From positions 222,259 to 286,258 of the forward strand of contig JBIOHC010000001.1 in NCBI GenBank assembly GCA_044448685.1: DNA of 64,000 nt, read 5' to 3'. The notes beneath the pieces were generated by a model. That model searched no databases. It saw only the letters and a list, made by a program, of their open reading frames with translations, and was not told the DNA's origin. How positions within the stretch are numbered: the first letter of the stretch is position 1; each line of letters starts with the position of its first letter. This DNA is from Palsa-965 sp044448685 (GTDB lineage Bacteria > Bacteroidota > Bacteroidia > Palsa-965). Positions 41,232 through 50,904 of the stretch are shown here, piece by piece. Made by a program: the position numbers and the translations under genes.

Positions 41232-44200
41232 CAGATACCGCTTTTCTGTATGGTGATACGTTCTGCACCGGCCCAGGATTTGAATTCATTGGTATAATAG
41301 AGGTATGCAGAGGAAGCAGGAGCATCATACACACCGGGCATTTCCGCTTTCAGATCAAGATTGATCTGTTTAACAGCTTTGGGTGCCATACAACGGTAGT
41401 AGACAGCTATATTGTTGCCTTTGATTTCATAATAATCAAACACCTTCTTTTCCTGCAATTCTTTCAACTGCCAGGGTTGTGCGGTGAATCCTGCAGGAAT
41501 ACCAATGATGGCCATGGTGCTTGGAATGCCGTTATTTTTCTGGTTGCTGATTGTAGTGGTAAGCCTTACAGTCTCTCCAACCTTCACATGTTTTTCGGAA
41601 AGAGTCGACTGTAAAGTCACTGCACATTCCTTAGCACTCTCGGGCAAGGTTGTATTCCAGCTCAGTGCAACAGAATAAGGAAGAGGAGTTTTTACCCCGG
41701 CAAACTTTACTTTTACATCGTGCTTGCCTTCATTCTGGAGGTATTGCTCCATGCCATCGATCACGATAGCTCCGTTGTCACCTGCTTTATAGGATTTCTC
41801 ACCGGCTTTCTTTCCATCCACATAAACAAGGATGGTTCCGTCTTCGGTTGTTTTTTTGCTGAATTTGGCAAAAGAAGTAAGGGCTTTCAAGGCCAGGATA
41901 GTGCCCTGTGTGTTTCCGAATGAACCGGAACCGTTACGGGAAGCTACCAGATATTTAACCGCATTCATGAGTGGACCGGTTCCTTTATCATTTGATTTGA
42001 GGATGGCCATGATACCAAGTGATGTGGTTTCAATAAGCAGGGATTGGCCGGTAGAGCAGGTTACAGAATGGGTAAGGCCATTCCAGCTTCCGTCTTTCGC
42101 CTGTTTGGGAAGCAGTATGTCCAGTGCCTGTGATGCTTTTTCTTTTTCGTTCAGGTTATAGGCTGTGCAAGTCATAAGAGCGAGCTGGTAAGGATCTCCG
42201 CTTTGTATGGCTTTATTGTAGGAAGAACCGAATTCCTTTTTGATATCGGTAAAGCCTGCTTCAGAAAGCGCATAGACTATATAGGCATTGGTGATGTCCT
42301 CGTTCGCGCGTCCGAAAGCATCGGCTGCTTCACTGCTTCTCAGAAAACCGCCCTTGCCGTCTTTACGGGAGTTGAGCCAATTTATGGTACGGTCGAGCAT
42401 GGCAGGATCCACCTTTTCGCCAACATGTTTCATATCATTGAACTGCATCAGACCGTAAGCTGTAAGGGCTTCATGACCCGGATTAGAACCGAACCATTCA
42501 TAGCCATGATCTTTCGTTTCAAAAGTCACCAGCCGCTTATAGCCTTTATCGAGCAGGCTGCTTGCATTGGCAAGGGCTTTGTCATCTTTGCTGTCGGTCG
42601 TCTGCAGATAGTCAAGCACCATGGCATTGGGGTAAGAGCTCATGGAAGTCTGTTCGAAGCACCCATAAGGTTCACGCAGTATACCTTCTATTCCTTTCAT
42701 GAGATCGGACACCACATTGGGATAAGCGGTAAACTGAGCCTGTATGGATCCGGGAACAACATGTGCGGTTGAGAAAGAGAAATCTTTTTCTGCTTCCTGA
42801 CCGGAAAAGGATACATTAACCGGAAACCCTTTGGGAGCAATTTTTATTTTCTGAGTAAAGGCATCGCCCAATCCGCAGGATTTAAAGGCAATGGTAAAGT
42901 CTCCGTAACCAATCTTGTCCAGCACTTCATAGTCGAGGTAAATAGTCCTGGCTTTGCCCGGCATGATAGTTTGAACAGAAGGGATCTGAACAAGCTCCTT
43001 CAGTCCGTTCGGAGCGGTGATGGTAAGAATGCCTCCGAGAGGTTTGTCGGTATTGTTTTTAAGGGTAAGGGGGATGGACAGTTTATCTTCCGTAGCTACC
43101 TCCACAGGCACCTTGGTGCTCATGGCAAAAGGAAGCTGTGTGAAGAATGTTTTTTCCATGCGGCCTGGCATTCCATCACTGGCTATACCTTCTGTTGTTA
43201 CACGGAAAGAGGTGATATCATCGGAAGCATAAAACTCCAGGGTTTTCTTACCGCTTTTGTCAATTTCCACATTCGGATTCCAGTAAATGGTATTGCGGAA
43301 ATCGGTACGGGTTTCAACTGTTTCCTGTTTGTCATATACAGGAGCAGCGAACTTCCGTGCTCTGTAATAAACAGGGGACCCTGAGATTTGCCCTGCAGAG
43401 CGAGCAGAATCAGCATGGAAGAGGTTTGCCCTTATGTCATCAGCGAAAAACCCTGCTTTGGCATCTTCATGTTTGGATCTGTTTTTTTTCTCTTTTGCTT
43501 TTTCACCCTTCTCTTCATCCTTGACTATTTTGGCATTCACAACCACAGCAACTCCTTTGTCTAATTCCTGTTCTGCTGCTTTGAAATTTCTTTCCTTTCT
43601 TTTGTTTGCCATCTTATGAGGCCTTTGTTCATTGGCATCTTCCCTATCTATATTCATTGCTCCGCCTCCCATAGGAGCGCAGGCCGGTACCATGTTCATG
43701 CCTGCACCTCTGGTTTGATAGCCCAGATTATTATAGTAATTATTGTCATAGAGGTATATAGCCAGGTTCTGGTTATAGTCACCTACACTCTGGTAACCGG
43801 GTTGAAACCCGTCGGCCTGGCATGTCAGTGTTACAGGACTTGATAAATCAAGCTTATTGAAAATAAAACGACCGTTTTCATCTGTCTTGTATTCTGCTCC
43901 GTTGTTGATCCGGATCCGGGCATTGGCAAGTATTTTGCCGGTGGTGGCATTCAGGACAGTGCCGGATACAAGTGTTTTTTCTCCCTGGAATACAGGCTGG
44001 GCAATATTATCGGACATCACTTTTTCCCAGGTAAAGCATCTCCAGCCTGCTGACATAAGCAGGTAGTCAAGGGCTTCATCGGCACCGGCTTCTTTCTTGT
44101 CAAAATAGTAAGCCGGTTCTTCCACTTTAGTGCTCAGATCCTGTTCAAGCAGGAGCTGACTTAACAGGGTGCCGGATTTATCATCGGCAAAAGAGAGGAG

Positions 44201-45667
44201 CTGGTCATTTACAACAGCCAGAGAAAGGTTGGCTGGCATTGGCAAGCCTCTTTCATCTTTTACACTCAGGCTCAGCTTCACTTTTTCACGGGGCAGGTAT
44301 TTGTCCTTGTCGGTTTCAATACTGATGGAAAGCTGTTTGTCTTTATTTACAAAGGCGAGCCTTTCGCAGCGTGCAATACCTTTCGAATCGAACAAGGTGA
44401 TCTGTGTTACACCGATCGGGAAGCCGGCCGTGGAGAAAGCCAGTTTGTTGGATCCTGCTTTGGAATGAATTACCGTATTGTAATAAATCTTACCCCTCTC
44501 CTGGGCTACAAGTGAAAGTTCTTCTGTTTCTGTAGTACGGATATCAAGATCCACTTCACCTTGTTTGGAAGGATCTGTATTCATCACATAACCTCTGGGC
44601 AATGCTTCCGGCAGGGGAAATGTTTCAGCAATTCCTTCCGGTTTGGTGATTTTGACATAATAACTTTCATTGGGCTGGGGGCAGAGACGGAAGGCTCCCA
44701 TTCCCTGGTGAAAGCTGGAAAAGGAAGTGATCTGTGTTCCTTTTTTTGAGCAGACAATACCTTCCACATCGGCTGGTTTACCAAATTCATTCAGGGCACG
44801 GAAGGCTACATGGCTTTCTAGCCCGTTAACCAGATCTCCTCCTTCGGGAAAAGCAGAGAAACTTATCTTGTTAAGTACGATAGGAATAGAGCGGGAAATA
44901 CTTTCCGTGTTTCCGTTATAGTCAATCATTACATTCAGGAGCCCGTCGCTGCTGTTCAATTTTGCAGGCAGCTGAAACTTGATGTATTTTACACCATCGG
45001 CATCTGTGATATCGGCTTTCTCCGTAAGCTTCTGTCCTTGTACCGTAGCGACAAATTTTATCGCATGGTCGGCCAGGGCCTTGTTTTCATTTGTGTTGAG
45101 ACTTAGTTTGGCTATGACTTCATCGCCGGCACCGAAAGCTTTCTTTTCGAAATCAAGTTTCATTTTCAGATTGGGAAGTACGATATCTTGTACCTGTATA
45201 TCTTTCTGGAAAACATTATCCTGTCCTTCATTCTTCATCCAGTTTGTATAGGCTCTTACCTTGTACATGCCTCCGAGTATTTCCTTATCGAGCTGGAAAT
45301 CGGCGGCAGCGATACCATCGGTGGCGATGAGGTTAAGTGTTTTTTCAACAGTGCCTTTTGGGTTGAGCAATTCCACATGCACGATATCACTTTTGTGAGA
45401 AGGTTTCAGGCTTTGCCCATCGCGTACAAAGACAGATAGCCACATTGTTTCACCCGGTTCATAAAAAGGTTTGTCAAAATCGACATAAACCCTGTCCTGG
45501 GGAAGCAGCGTGTTATATGCGCTTGTTTTTTTACGCAGGGTACGGATGAATTCATTTTCGGAATCGGGGTAGAAATACCCTCCGGGGTTCATCCAGGCAG
45601 CAAAGGCGACAAGGGTGAGGCTTACTGCTGCAAGTCCGAGTGCGGTGTGGGAGGCTTTGTTTTTCAT
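41231..45667 (-). CDS. alpha-2-macroglobulin family protein with thioester motif
   Basis: 1478 residues. An N-terminal membrane/signal segment (about 8-26) is followed by MG domains (DRVYVDFDKPFYEPGETMWLSVF about 57-79), a CRD-like insertion (VSGTVLNATTGKILANARIRI about 566-586), the A2M domain (YNTVIH; FRVTTEGIASDGMPG) and the thioester site YGCFEQTSM near residue 1000 (C-x-EQ). A complement-type alpha-alpha toroid comes next. Bacterial A2Ms are periplasmic or surface protease traps; the intact CxEQ suggests covalent trapping. Unusually it contains a linker rich in lysine/glutamate around residues 675-740. Followed by a coupled small His-rich protein. Confidence 0.9.
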   Translation of the reverse strand: MKNKASHTALGLAAVSLTLVAFAAWMNPGGYFYPDSENEFIRTLRKKTSAYNTLLPQDRVYVDFDKPFYEPGETMWLSVFVRDGQSLKPSHKSDIVHVELLNPKGTVEKTLNLIATDGIAAADFQLDKEILGGMYKVRAYTNWMKNEGQDNVFQKDIQVQDIVLPNLKMKLDFEKKAFGAGDEVIAKLSLNTNENKALADHAIKFVATVQGQKLTEKADITDADGVKYIKFQLPAKLNSSDGLLNVMIDYNGNTESISRSIPIVLNKISFSAFPEGGDLVNGLESHVAFRALNEFGKPADVEGIVCSKKGTQITSFSSFHQGMGAFRLCPQPNESYYVKITKPEGIAETFPLPEALPRGYVMNTDPSKQGEVDLDIRTTETEELSLVAQERGKIYYNTVIHSKAGSNKLAFSTAGFPIGVTQITLFDSKGIARCERLAFVNKDKQLSISIETDKDKYLPREKVKLSLSVKDERGLPMPANLSLAVVNDQLLSFADDKSGTLLSQLLLEQDLSTKVEEPAYYFDKKEAGADEALDYLLMSAGWRCFTWEKVMSDNIAQPVFQGEKTLVSGTVLNATTGKILANARIRINNGAEYKTDENGRFIFNKLDLSSPVTLTCQADGFQPGYQSVGDYNQNLAIYLYDNNYYNNLGYQTRGAGMNMVPACAPMGGGAMNIDREDANEQRPHKMANKRKERNFKAAEQELDKGVAVVVNAKIVKDEEKGEKAKEKKNRSKHEDAKAGFFADDIRANLFHADSARSAGQISGSPVYYRARKFAAPVYDKQETVETRTDFRNTIYWNPNVEIDKSGKKTLEFYASDDITSFRVTTEGIASDGMPGRMEKTFFTQLPFAMSTKVPVEVATEDKLSIPLTLKNNTDKPLGGILTITAPNGLKELVQIPSVQTIMPGKARTIYLDYEVLDKIGYGDFTIAFKSCGLGDAFTQKIKIAPKGFPVNVSFSGQEAEKDFSFSTAHVVPGSIQAQFTAYPNVVSDLMKGIEGILREPYGCFEQTSMSSYPNAMVLDYLQTTDSKDDKALANASSLLDKGYKRLVTFETKDHGYEWFGSNPGHEALTAYGLMQFNDMKHVGEKVDPAMLDRTINWLNSRKDGKGGFLRSSEAADAFGRANEDITNAYIVYALSEAGFTDIKKEFGSSYNKAIQSGDPYQLALMTCTAYNLNEKEKASQALDILLPKQAKDGSWNGLTHSVTCSTGQSLLIETTSLGIMAILKSNDKGTGPLMNAVKYLVASRNGSGSFGNTQGTILALKALTSFAKFSKKTTEDGTILVYVDGKKAGEKSYKAGDNGAIVIDGMEQYLQNEGKHDVKVKFAGVKTPLPYSVALSWNTTLPESAKECAVTLQSTLSEKHVKVGETVRLTTTISNQKNNGIPSTMAIIGIPAGFTAQPWQLKELQEKKVFDYYEIKGNNIAVYYRCMAPKAVKQINLDLKAEMPGVYDAPASSAYLYYTNEFKSWAGAERITIQKSGI

Positions 45668-45787
45668 GGCTCAGGTTGTTAAAATTCTTTTGAATTAGTT
45701 AACACCTGGATGAGTTCAACAGGGAGATTCCATAAAAAAAGAAAGAAAATAACGGAAAAAGTTCCGGAAATGGAGAAAGATGAAGAT

Positions 45788-46990
45788 TTAATGAGTGGAA
45801 TTGAGGTGGGAGGCAAGGAAATGACCCATGCTGAAACAGGCCTGAAGCAGGTAGCCACCGGTAGGGGCATCCCAATCAAGCATTTCGCCTAGAATAAAAG
45901 TGCCCGGCATTTTATGAAGCTGGAACATGGAATCGACTTCCGTTAAAGCGATCCCTCCAACTGTTGATATGGCATCATCGAGTGGAGCGAGGGCATTCAC
46001 TTTCATGCGCAATTTTTTAATCGCGGAGGTCAGGAAGGCAGGGTTGACGAATTCTTCCCGGCTGCAATAATGTTTGAGCAGGAGAAGCTGTATGTCGGTA
46101 AGGCGGACTTGTTCACGCAGGCGGTGCGAGATAGAATGGTTGGATGTCCGTACACTTAAACGTTCCAGAATTTCTTCCGCACTGAGTTGAGGTTTAAGAT
46201 CCAGGGTTATTTCAGCAGAACCTTTTTCCTGTAAGGATTTACGTATACCGGGAATCAGTGCATAGATGGCTCCTCCTTCCATACCGAAACGGGTAATGGC
46301 CAATTCCCCATCCCTGCTTTCTCCTTTCATACTAACCCGGATATTTTTCAAGGCCTTGCCTTCAGCGGCTCCGGGCAACCCTTCCGGCCATTCTATACCT
46401 GCGGCACAGTTGGAAGGCTGGAAGGGAAGAACGGATATTCCTTTTTCCTGAAACAGACCGGCCCATTGTCCGTCAGAGCCTGTAATTTTCCAGCTTCCTC
46501 CGCCGAGGGCAAATACACAGAGGTCCGCAGAAACAGTGTGAAGAGTTCCTTCGGTATCAAAGAGGAGGTTTTCATCTGTATCCCATCCTTTCCAGCAGTG
46601 ATGGGTATAGATCACAGCGCCTCTTTGTTTGATCCTGTTCAGGAAAGCCTGAAGAACTTCAATGGGTTTGATTCCTTTTTGAGGAAAGACCCTTTTGCTG
46701 CTGCCAGTATAGGTAGGGATGCCGATTGCATCCAGCCATACACGGAGGTCTTCATTGTTGAATGAACGAAAAGCCTGCTCCAGAAAGGAGGAAGGATGAT
46801 AACGTGTCAGGAAGGTATCCGCAGGTTCGGAATGAGTGAGGTTAAAACCACCCTGGCCGGCAACAAGAAATTTTCGTGCCGGAGCGGCATTCTGTTCATA
46901 GATACTAACCTGGAATTTATCGGGATCAAGGTTGGAGGCCAGCATCAGTGCAGCCGGGCCGCTGCCAATGATAGCCAGCTTTTTTTTCAT
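45788..46990 (-). CDS. TIGR03862-type flavoprotein (HI0933/BaiN-like)
   Basis: 400 residues. The FAD-binding KKLAIIGSGPAALMLASNL (3-21) and KFLVAGQGGFNLTHSE (about 40-55) are diagnostic of the HI0933-like oxidoreductase family, with RVFPQKGIKPIEVLQAF and a C-terminal AISTVGGIALTEVD...GEMLDWDAPTGGYLLQACFSMG closing the FAD site. Enzyme reaction unknown for this subfamily. Single gene; 12 nt separate it from the lipoprotein upstream, so the two may be co-transcribed. Confidence 0.88.
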   Translation of the reverse strand: MKKKLAIIGSGPAALMLASNLDPDKFQVSIYEQNAAPARKFLVAGQGGFNLTHSEPADTFLTRYHPSSFLEQAFRSFNNEDLRVWLDAIGIPTYTGSSKRVFPQKGIKPIEVLQAFLNRIKQRGAVIYTHHCWKGWDTDENLLFDTEGTLHTVSADLCVFALGGGSWKITGSDGQWAGLFQEKGISVLPFQPSNCAAGIEWPEGLPGAAEGKALKNIRVSMKGESRDGELAITRFGMEGGAIYALIPGIRKSLQEKGSAEITLDLKPQLSAEEILERLSVRTSNHSISHRLREQVRLTDIQLLLLKHYCSREEFVNPAFLTSAIKKLRMKVNALAPLDDAISTVGGIALTEVDSMFQLHKMPGTFILGEMLDWDAPTGGYLLQACFSMGHFLASHLNSTH

Positions 46991-47002
46991 AGATCGGAAT
47001 CG

Positions 47003-47371
47003 CTACTGTTTCTTTGTTGCATCGGTAATAGATGCAGGGAATCCTGCTCTGCAGCCATCCGGATTTTTTCGTTTAAGGGGATGGTAGTGAAATGATATTT
47101 CCAGGCCTTCCACATCGAGCTCAGCAGGGAGTCCGACGGCAATCAGGATCATAGGATCAGCTCCGGTGATGCTTGGAATAACAATAACGGTTCCGCAGGT
47201 TCCATAGGCATGTGATACCTTGCCTGTTGTTTTGGTATCGGAATTGGCGTTGCCAGCTGCAGGGGCCGTAGTAGTTGTACTTGCCGTTGTTTTGGTTTTG
47301 GATTTGCAGGCCTGAGCTGACAGAATGAGTATCGTGCCGAGGGCTATGCTATACAGAAGGTTCTTTTTCAT
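47003..47371 (-). CDS. small putative lipoprotein
   Basis: 122 residues. Lipobox LILSAQAC (cysteine about 22) after a signal peptide, then a low-complexity Lys/Thr/Ala linker (KSKTKTTASTTTTAPAAG) and a compact C-terminal domain with several conserved-looking glycines (HAYGTCGTVIVIPS, FHYHPLKRKNPDGCRAGFPA). No family recognised. Surface or periplasmic anchoring expected. Lies between the T9SS cargo gene's terminator and the flavoprotein. Confidence 0.72.
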   Translation of the reverse strand: MKKNLLYSIALGTILILSAQACKSKTKTTASTTTTAPAAGNANSDTKTTGKVSHAYGTCGTVIVIPSITGADPMILIAVGLPAELDVEGLEISFHYHPLKRKNPDGCRAGFPASITDATKKQ

Positions 47372-47400
47372 GAGGCGGTTATCGGGGTTTAAAAGTATAA

Positions 47401-47430
47401 AAAAAACCCTGACGCTTTCGTCAGGGTTTT
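47401..47430 (-). terminator. bidirectional-looking terminator
   Basis: AAAAACCCTGACG (47401-47413) pairs perfectly with CGTCAGGGTTTTT (47418-47430) around a 4-nt loop; T/A tracts flank both sides. On the minus strand it ends the T9SS-cargo gene that stops at 47450. Confidence 0.9.
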
Positions 47431-47449
47431 TTAGAAGAGAACAGCAAAA

Positions 47450-49354
47450 TCAGTTTACGGCAACCTTGATTACGCGCTGGAAATTAAGATTTCCTATACG
47501 TACCAGGTATGTTCCTTTAGCAAGGCCGGTAGTGCTGAAATTGGTTTCAATAGTATTTGCTACCGGTACAATCTTTTTACCGGTAATGGATTTTCCTTCA
47601 ATGTCAAACAGGTCAACCTGTACTTCGTCATTGCTGGTCAGGTTGATTGCTTTTACAAGCATATTGCTTGAATTATCCAGGTAAGCCTGGAAAGCAAGAT
47701 CTCCTGTTTTATTTTCTTCAACTCCTGTAGCAACAGAAGGAGTGATCTTGAAGTTGAAAACCTGAGTTTCTTCAGCACCTCCGCTTCCACCATACATGGA
47801 AGTATGCCAGAAAGTAAGATCATCAGAAGGGTCAATGGCTGTATTGGCATAATCGCCCCAGCGGTTACCTCCGCTTTGGGAGCCTAAACCAGCTTTGGCA
47901 GTCTGTTCAGCAAAACCGAATGTTCCAAGCGGATCACTTGGGTAACGGCCTACATAACGGATACTTGGGTATTCACCAGTTCCGGAAACACAAAAGCCCA
48001 TGGCAATGTTTCCGTTTCCATCCATGGCAATACTTCCCATCCAGCGGTTTTCAGCATCCGGGCTGTAAGTTCCTTGTTGGTAAACAGTCCAGGCCTTTGT
48101 GCTCTGATTCTGGCGCAGTTCGTACCAGCGCATAGCTGACTGGCCGGAACCAGTATTGACCGAGTTACAAAGTACAACAGAGTTATAGCCTGTCCATACA
48201 CGGAACTGGGCACGGAACATAAAGATACCCTGGATAGCATCCAAACCTTGTGAGGATCCTTTTTGAGCAACTTCAGTACCGTAATTGCTCCAGTAGGAGT
48301 TGAATGTTGTAACAGCAAGCGGTGAACCTTCTGGAGTATCTTCAACCAGGGTTGTGCTGGAAGGTGTAGTCCAGTTGGTAGTCATTTTCAGAATATGGAT
48401 CTGATCCTTAACAGCAGGTGAACCCCAGTTGTCATCTTCAAAAGCGAAGATATAGCATGGAGTACCGGCAGGAGGAAGGCTACCATCGGCATCAGCAGGC
48501 ATAGGGCAGAAGAAACCGGCATTAGGCAGGTTTGGAGATGTTTTTACAATTGTTCCTGCAGAAGGGTTGCCGGCAATCATCTGAGTACGGTTGAAAACTG
48601 AAATTTCCTGGGTAGGAAGGTTCATTCCCAGATAGTATCCATCCTGCCAGATAGACCATTTCGGATAGTCAATACCCGAAGATTCGGTAGAGGCATAGGA
48701 GAAGGTCCAGGTATAATAAGCACCGGTAGGGTCATTGGTTTTGGAAACGGCACAAAGGCAGTCTGTACTTACAGAGCTGAGCATACCAATAAACCAGCGG
48801 TCAGCATATTTGTCATATAATACGACAGCATCGCAGAATCCGTTACCCCAGATATTGGTAAGGTTCAGGGAACTCATCAGTGCAGCACCTGTGGTCTTGT
48901 TCCAGGCCTGGTAGGTGCTGTTTACCACTTGTACATAGGCAGTAAGACCGCAGGATCCGTTCGGGTCGAGAGGAGAAGCTCCCCCTCCACCGTTCTGAGC
49001 GGTAAAGTTCAGACCGGGTGCAGTCAGGATACGGGAAGCATGACGGCTTTGCAAAGCTCCGTCTTCTGTTGATGCTGCTGGATTTCCGATAGCTGTAATA
49101 GAACGTTTGCGGTCAGCTTCTTTACGGTCAAAAACATCGACCTGTTTCATTGCTTCCTGTTCGGCTGCCAGTTCACGGAAAGGACGTGTTTCACCGAAAC
49201 TTTTGGCTTCGGAGAAATATACCCCGTTGGGGTATTTCATTTCGTGGGTGTTGGGATTGGTTATTTGCCTCACAAATGGGGATTTCGCCGCCTGTTGGGC
49301 AAACACAGACTGTAAGCACAGTAATCCGGAGATTACAAGGGTAACTTTTTTCAT
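47450..49354 (-). CDS. secreted protein with T9SS type A C-terminal sorting domain
   Basis: 634 residues. A signal peptide (about 1-19, LLCLQSVFAQ) is followed by a large beta-rich extracellular region with tryptophan and aromatic repeats (YDKYADRWFIGML; YPKWSIWQDGYYLGMN; RWMGSIAMDGNGNIAMGF) that suggests a beta-propeller. The C-terminal about 85 residues match the type A sorting signal: VQVDLFDIEGKSI, FSTTGLAKGTYLVRI, FQRVIKVAVN. T9SS would carry it over the outer membrane and attach or release it. Enzymatic role not evident. Confidence 0.87.
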   Translation of the reverse strand: MKKVTLVISGLLCLQSVFAQQAAKSPFVRQITNPNTHEMKYPNGVYFSEAKSFGETRPFRELAAEQEAMKQVDVFDRKEADRKRSITAIGNPAASTEDGALQSRHASRILTAPGLNFTAQNGGGGASPLDPNGSCGLTAYVQVVNSTYQAWNKTTGAALMSSLNLTNIWGNGFCDAVVLYDKYADRWFIGMLSSVSTDCLCAVSKTNDPTGAYYTWTFSYASTESSGIDYPKWSIWQDGYYLGMNLPTQEISVFNRTQMIAGNPSAGTIVKTSPNLPNAGFFCPMPADADGSLPPAGTPCYIFAFEDDNWGSPAVKDQIHILKMTTNWTTPSSTTLVEDTPEGSPLAVTTFNSYWSNYGTEVAQKGSSQGLDAIQGIFMFRAQFRVWTGYNSVVLCNSVNTGSGQSAMRWYELRQNQSTKAWTVYQQGTYSPDAENRWMGSIAMDGNGNIAMGFCVSGTGEYPSIRYVGRYPSDPLGTFGFAEQTAKAGLGSQSGGNRWGDYANTAIDPSDDLTFWHTSMYGGSGGAEETQVFNFKITPSVATGVEENKTGDLAFQAYLDNSSNMLVKAINLTSNDEVQVDLFDIEGKSITGKKIVPVANTIETNFSTTGLAKGTYLVRIGNLNFQRVIKVAVN

Positions 49355-49707
49355 GTGTTCCGTTGGTTTGTGTGTGTGATGGTTGCTGGTAAAGCTTGTA
49401 AAAGCATTACGAATTTAAGGATTCAGATTGAAATTTGCTAATTCCTGAACCCCTTATTTACAGCTCATTCTAAGTATTTGAAGGGTATTCATTGACCCTC
49501 TAATACGAAAATAAGTGGCGGATTAAGGACAGGAGTCGGGCTTAAAGCATTGATTTTGTTGAACTTGTATAAGTCTAAGGAATAAATGGGAAAACAGTTG
49601 GGAGCAAGCGGTGATTAACGGATCGGATTTTTTCTCCGGTTTGCTCTTTATTCTCAGTTGAATTCCTGCCTGAACTAAAATAATAGATTAAACGATTGAT
49701 TATCAGT
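49355..49707. other. gene-free stretch upstream of the T9SS cargo gene
   Basis: 353 nt between two minus-strand genes. AT-rich, with no clear TTG/TAnnTTTG promoter pair and no terminator found; no coding region. Confidence 0.5.
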
Positions 49708-50205
49708 CTATTTTCTATAGTTCTCAAGCAGGAAGAGGAGGAGTAATCCAAGGGTAATTAAGGCTGCAATCCATACCAGCTTTGGCCTGGAACTTATTTT
49801 TTTTTGTTTATTCAGCTGAAGGGCTCTTACCAGGTCATGAATTTTTGAGAAGGCTTTCTCGTTTTTAACAACATAATCAGAGGCTCCGAATTTAAGGGCT
49901 TCAATAGCCACTTCTATATTTTCCTGCCCGGACAGGATTATGACCTTTGTTTTTGGATACAAGGATCTGATCTGCCGGAGGGCTTCAATTCCGTTCATGG
50001 CTTTTGGGTTGCCAGCATTCAAAAAATAGTCGAGCACAATAATGCCGGTTTCATCATTCATATGTTGCAGGCATTCTTCACCGTTCTGATAACTGCTGAT
50101 ATGCACATTCGTGTTAAGCGTATGCAGCAAATGATGTTCAAGTGATTTCAGAAAAAACTTGTCATCATCAACGAGGAATACGGTGGCTGGTTCGGCATGA
50201 TTCAT
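49708..50205 (-). CDS. response regulator receiver protein with C-terminal membrane helix
   Basis: 165 residues. Receiver domain: VFLVDDDKFF (9-18), phospho-acceptor D in IIVLDYFLNAG (about 59), IILSGQE and YVVKNE (lysine about 117). After a basic linker (NKQKKISSRPK) comes a single hydrophobic helix (LVWIAALITLGLLLLFLLENY, about 143-163), then a short tail. Receiver domains are normally cytosolic, so a tail-anchored REC is unusual. It lies 23 nt downstream of a second REC protein, and both follow a SpoIIE phosphatase gene. Confidence 0.87.
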   Translation of the reverse strand: MNHAEPATVFLVDDDKFFLKSLEHHLLHTLNTNVHISSYQNGEECLQHMNDETGIIVLDYFLNAGNPKAMNGIEALRQIRSLYPKTKVIILSGQENIEVAIEALKFGASDYVVKNEKAFSKIHDLVRALQLNKQKKISSRPKLVWIAALITLGLLLLFLLENYRK

Positions 50206-50228
50206 AGCTGGCTGGTTGAGGATGCTGT

Positions 50229-50789
50229 TTATTTCAGAGCTTTTTTCTTACGGGATGTTATTTTCCGTAAAGCAGGATCAGGAAGTGTTATAGGTGCGAA
50301 AAAAATACGTGTTGGCCTGTGTACCTGATTGCCATTCACTGTGTTTAAAAGATTTTTTTTACCGGATTTGAAATGCCTCTTCCTGTCGGGAAAATACTGA
50401 AGGGCTTCCTGTATCAGTTCGGCTGTTTTACGGAACGATTCTTCATTCTTTTCAATAAAATCTACAGCTCCTTTGCGCATGGCTTCTACAATAATATCGG
50501 TTGTTCCCTTACCTGAAATCATTACGACAGGTGTTTCCGGGCAGGCTGCATTTATTCCGCCCAGCAGGTCAATGCCATTAAGTGCGTTTTCAGAGCCGTC
50601 ACCGAAATGATAATCAAGTAAAATCAGATCAGGGTTCTGATGAAGGTATTTCAGAAAAGTTTCCCCGTCAGGGAAGGTGCGGATACGGATAAGTCTTTTG
50701 AGTTTATCGGTGAGGTGCTTTTCCATGGCCATCCTGAACATGCTGTCATCATCGACCAGGAACACGTTGAAAAGGGAATGGGTCTTCAT
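50229..50789 (-). CDS. single-domain response regulator
   Basis: 186 residues. VFLVDDDSMFRMAMEKHL (9-26), LILLDYHFGDGSENALNGIDLL (phospho-acceptor D near 58), VVMISGKGTTD and FIEKNEESF form an intact receiver site. The C-terminal about 50 residues are basic (DRKRHFKSGKKN; SRKKKALK) and have no DNA-binding domain. Same organisation and insertion pattern as the neighbouring membrane-tethered REC, so the two are paralogues. Likely acts with the SpoIIE phosphatase encoded upstream. Confidence 0.87.
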   Translation of the reverse strand: MKTHSLFNVFLVDDDSMFRMAMEKHLTDKLKRLIRIRTFPDGETFLKYLHQNPDLILLDYHFGDGSENALNGIDLLGGINAACPETPVVMISGKGTTDIIVEAMRKGAVDFIEKNEESFRKTAELIQEALQYFPDRKRHFKSGKKNLLNTVNGNQVHRPTRIFFAPITLPDPALRKITSRKKKALK

Positions 50790-50904
50790 ACGGTTGTACT
50801 TTATATGAAATAGTACGCATAAGGGCGGGAAGAATCAACGTTTTTCGGTCAACAGTCATTTTGATAAGGCAGGAAGGGGTTCCGGAGGGGTGGAGACAAT
50901 CCGG

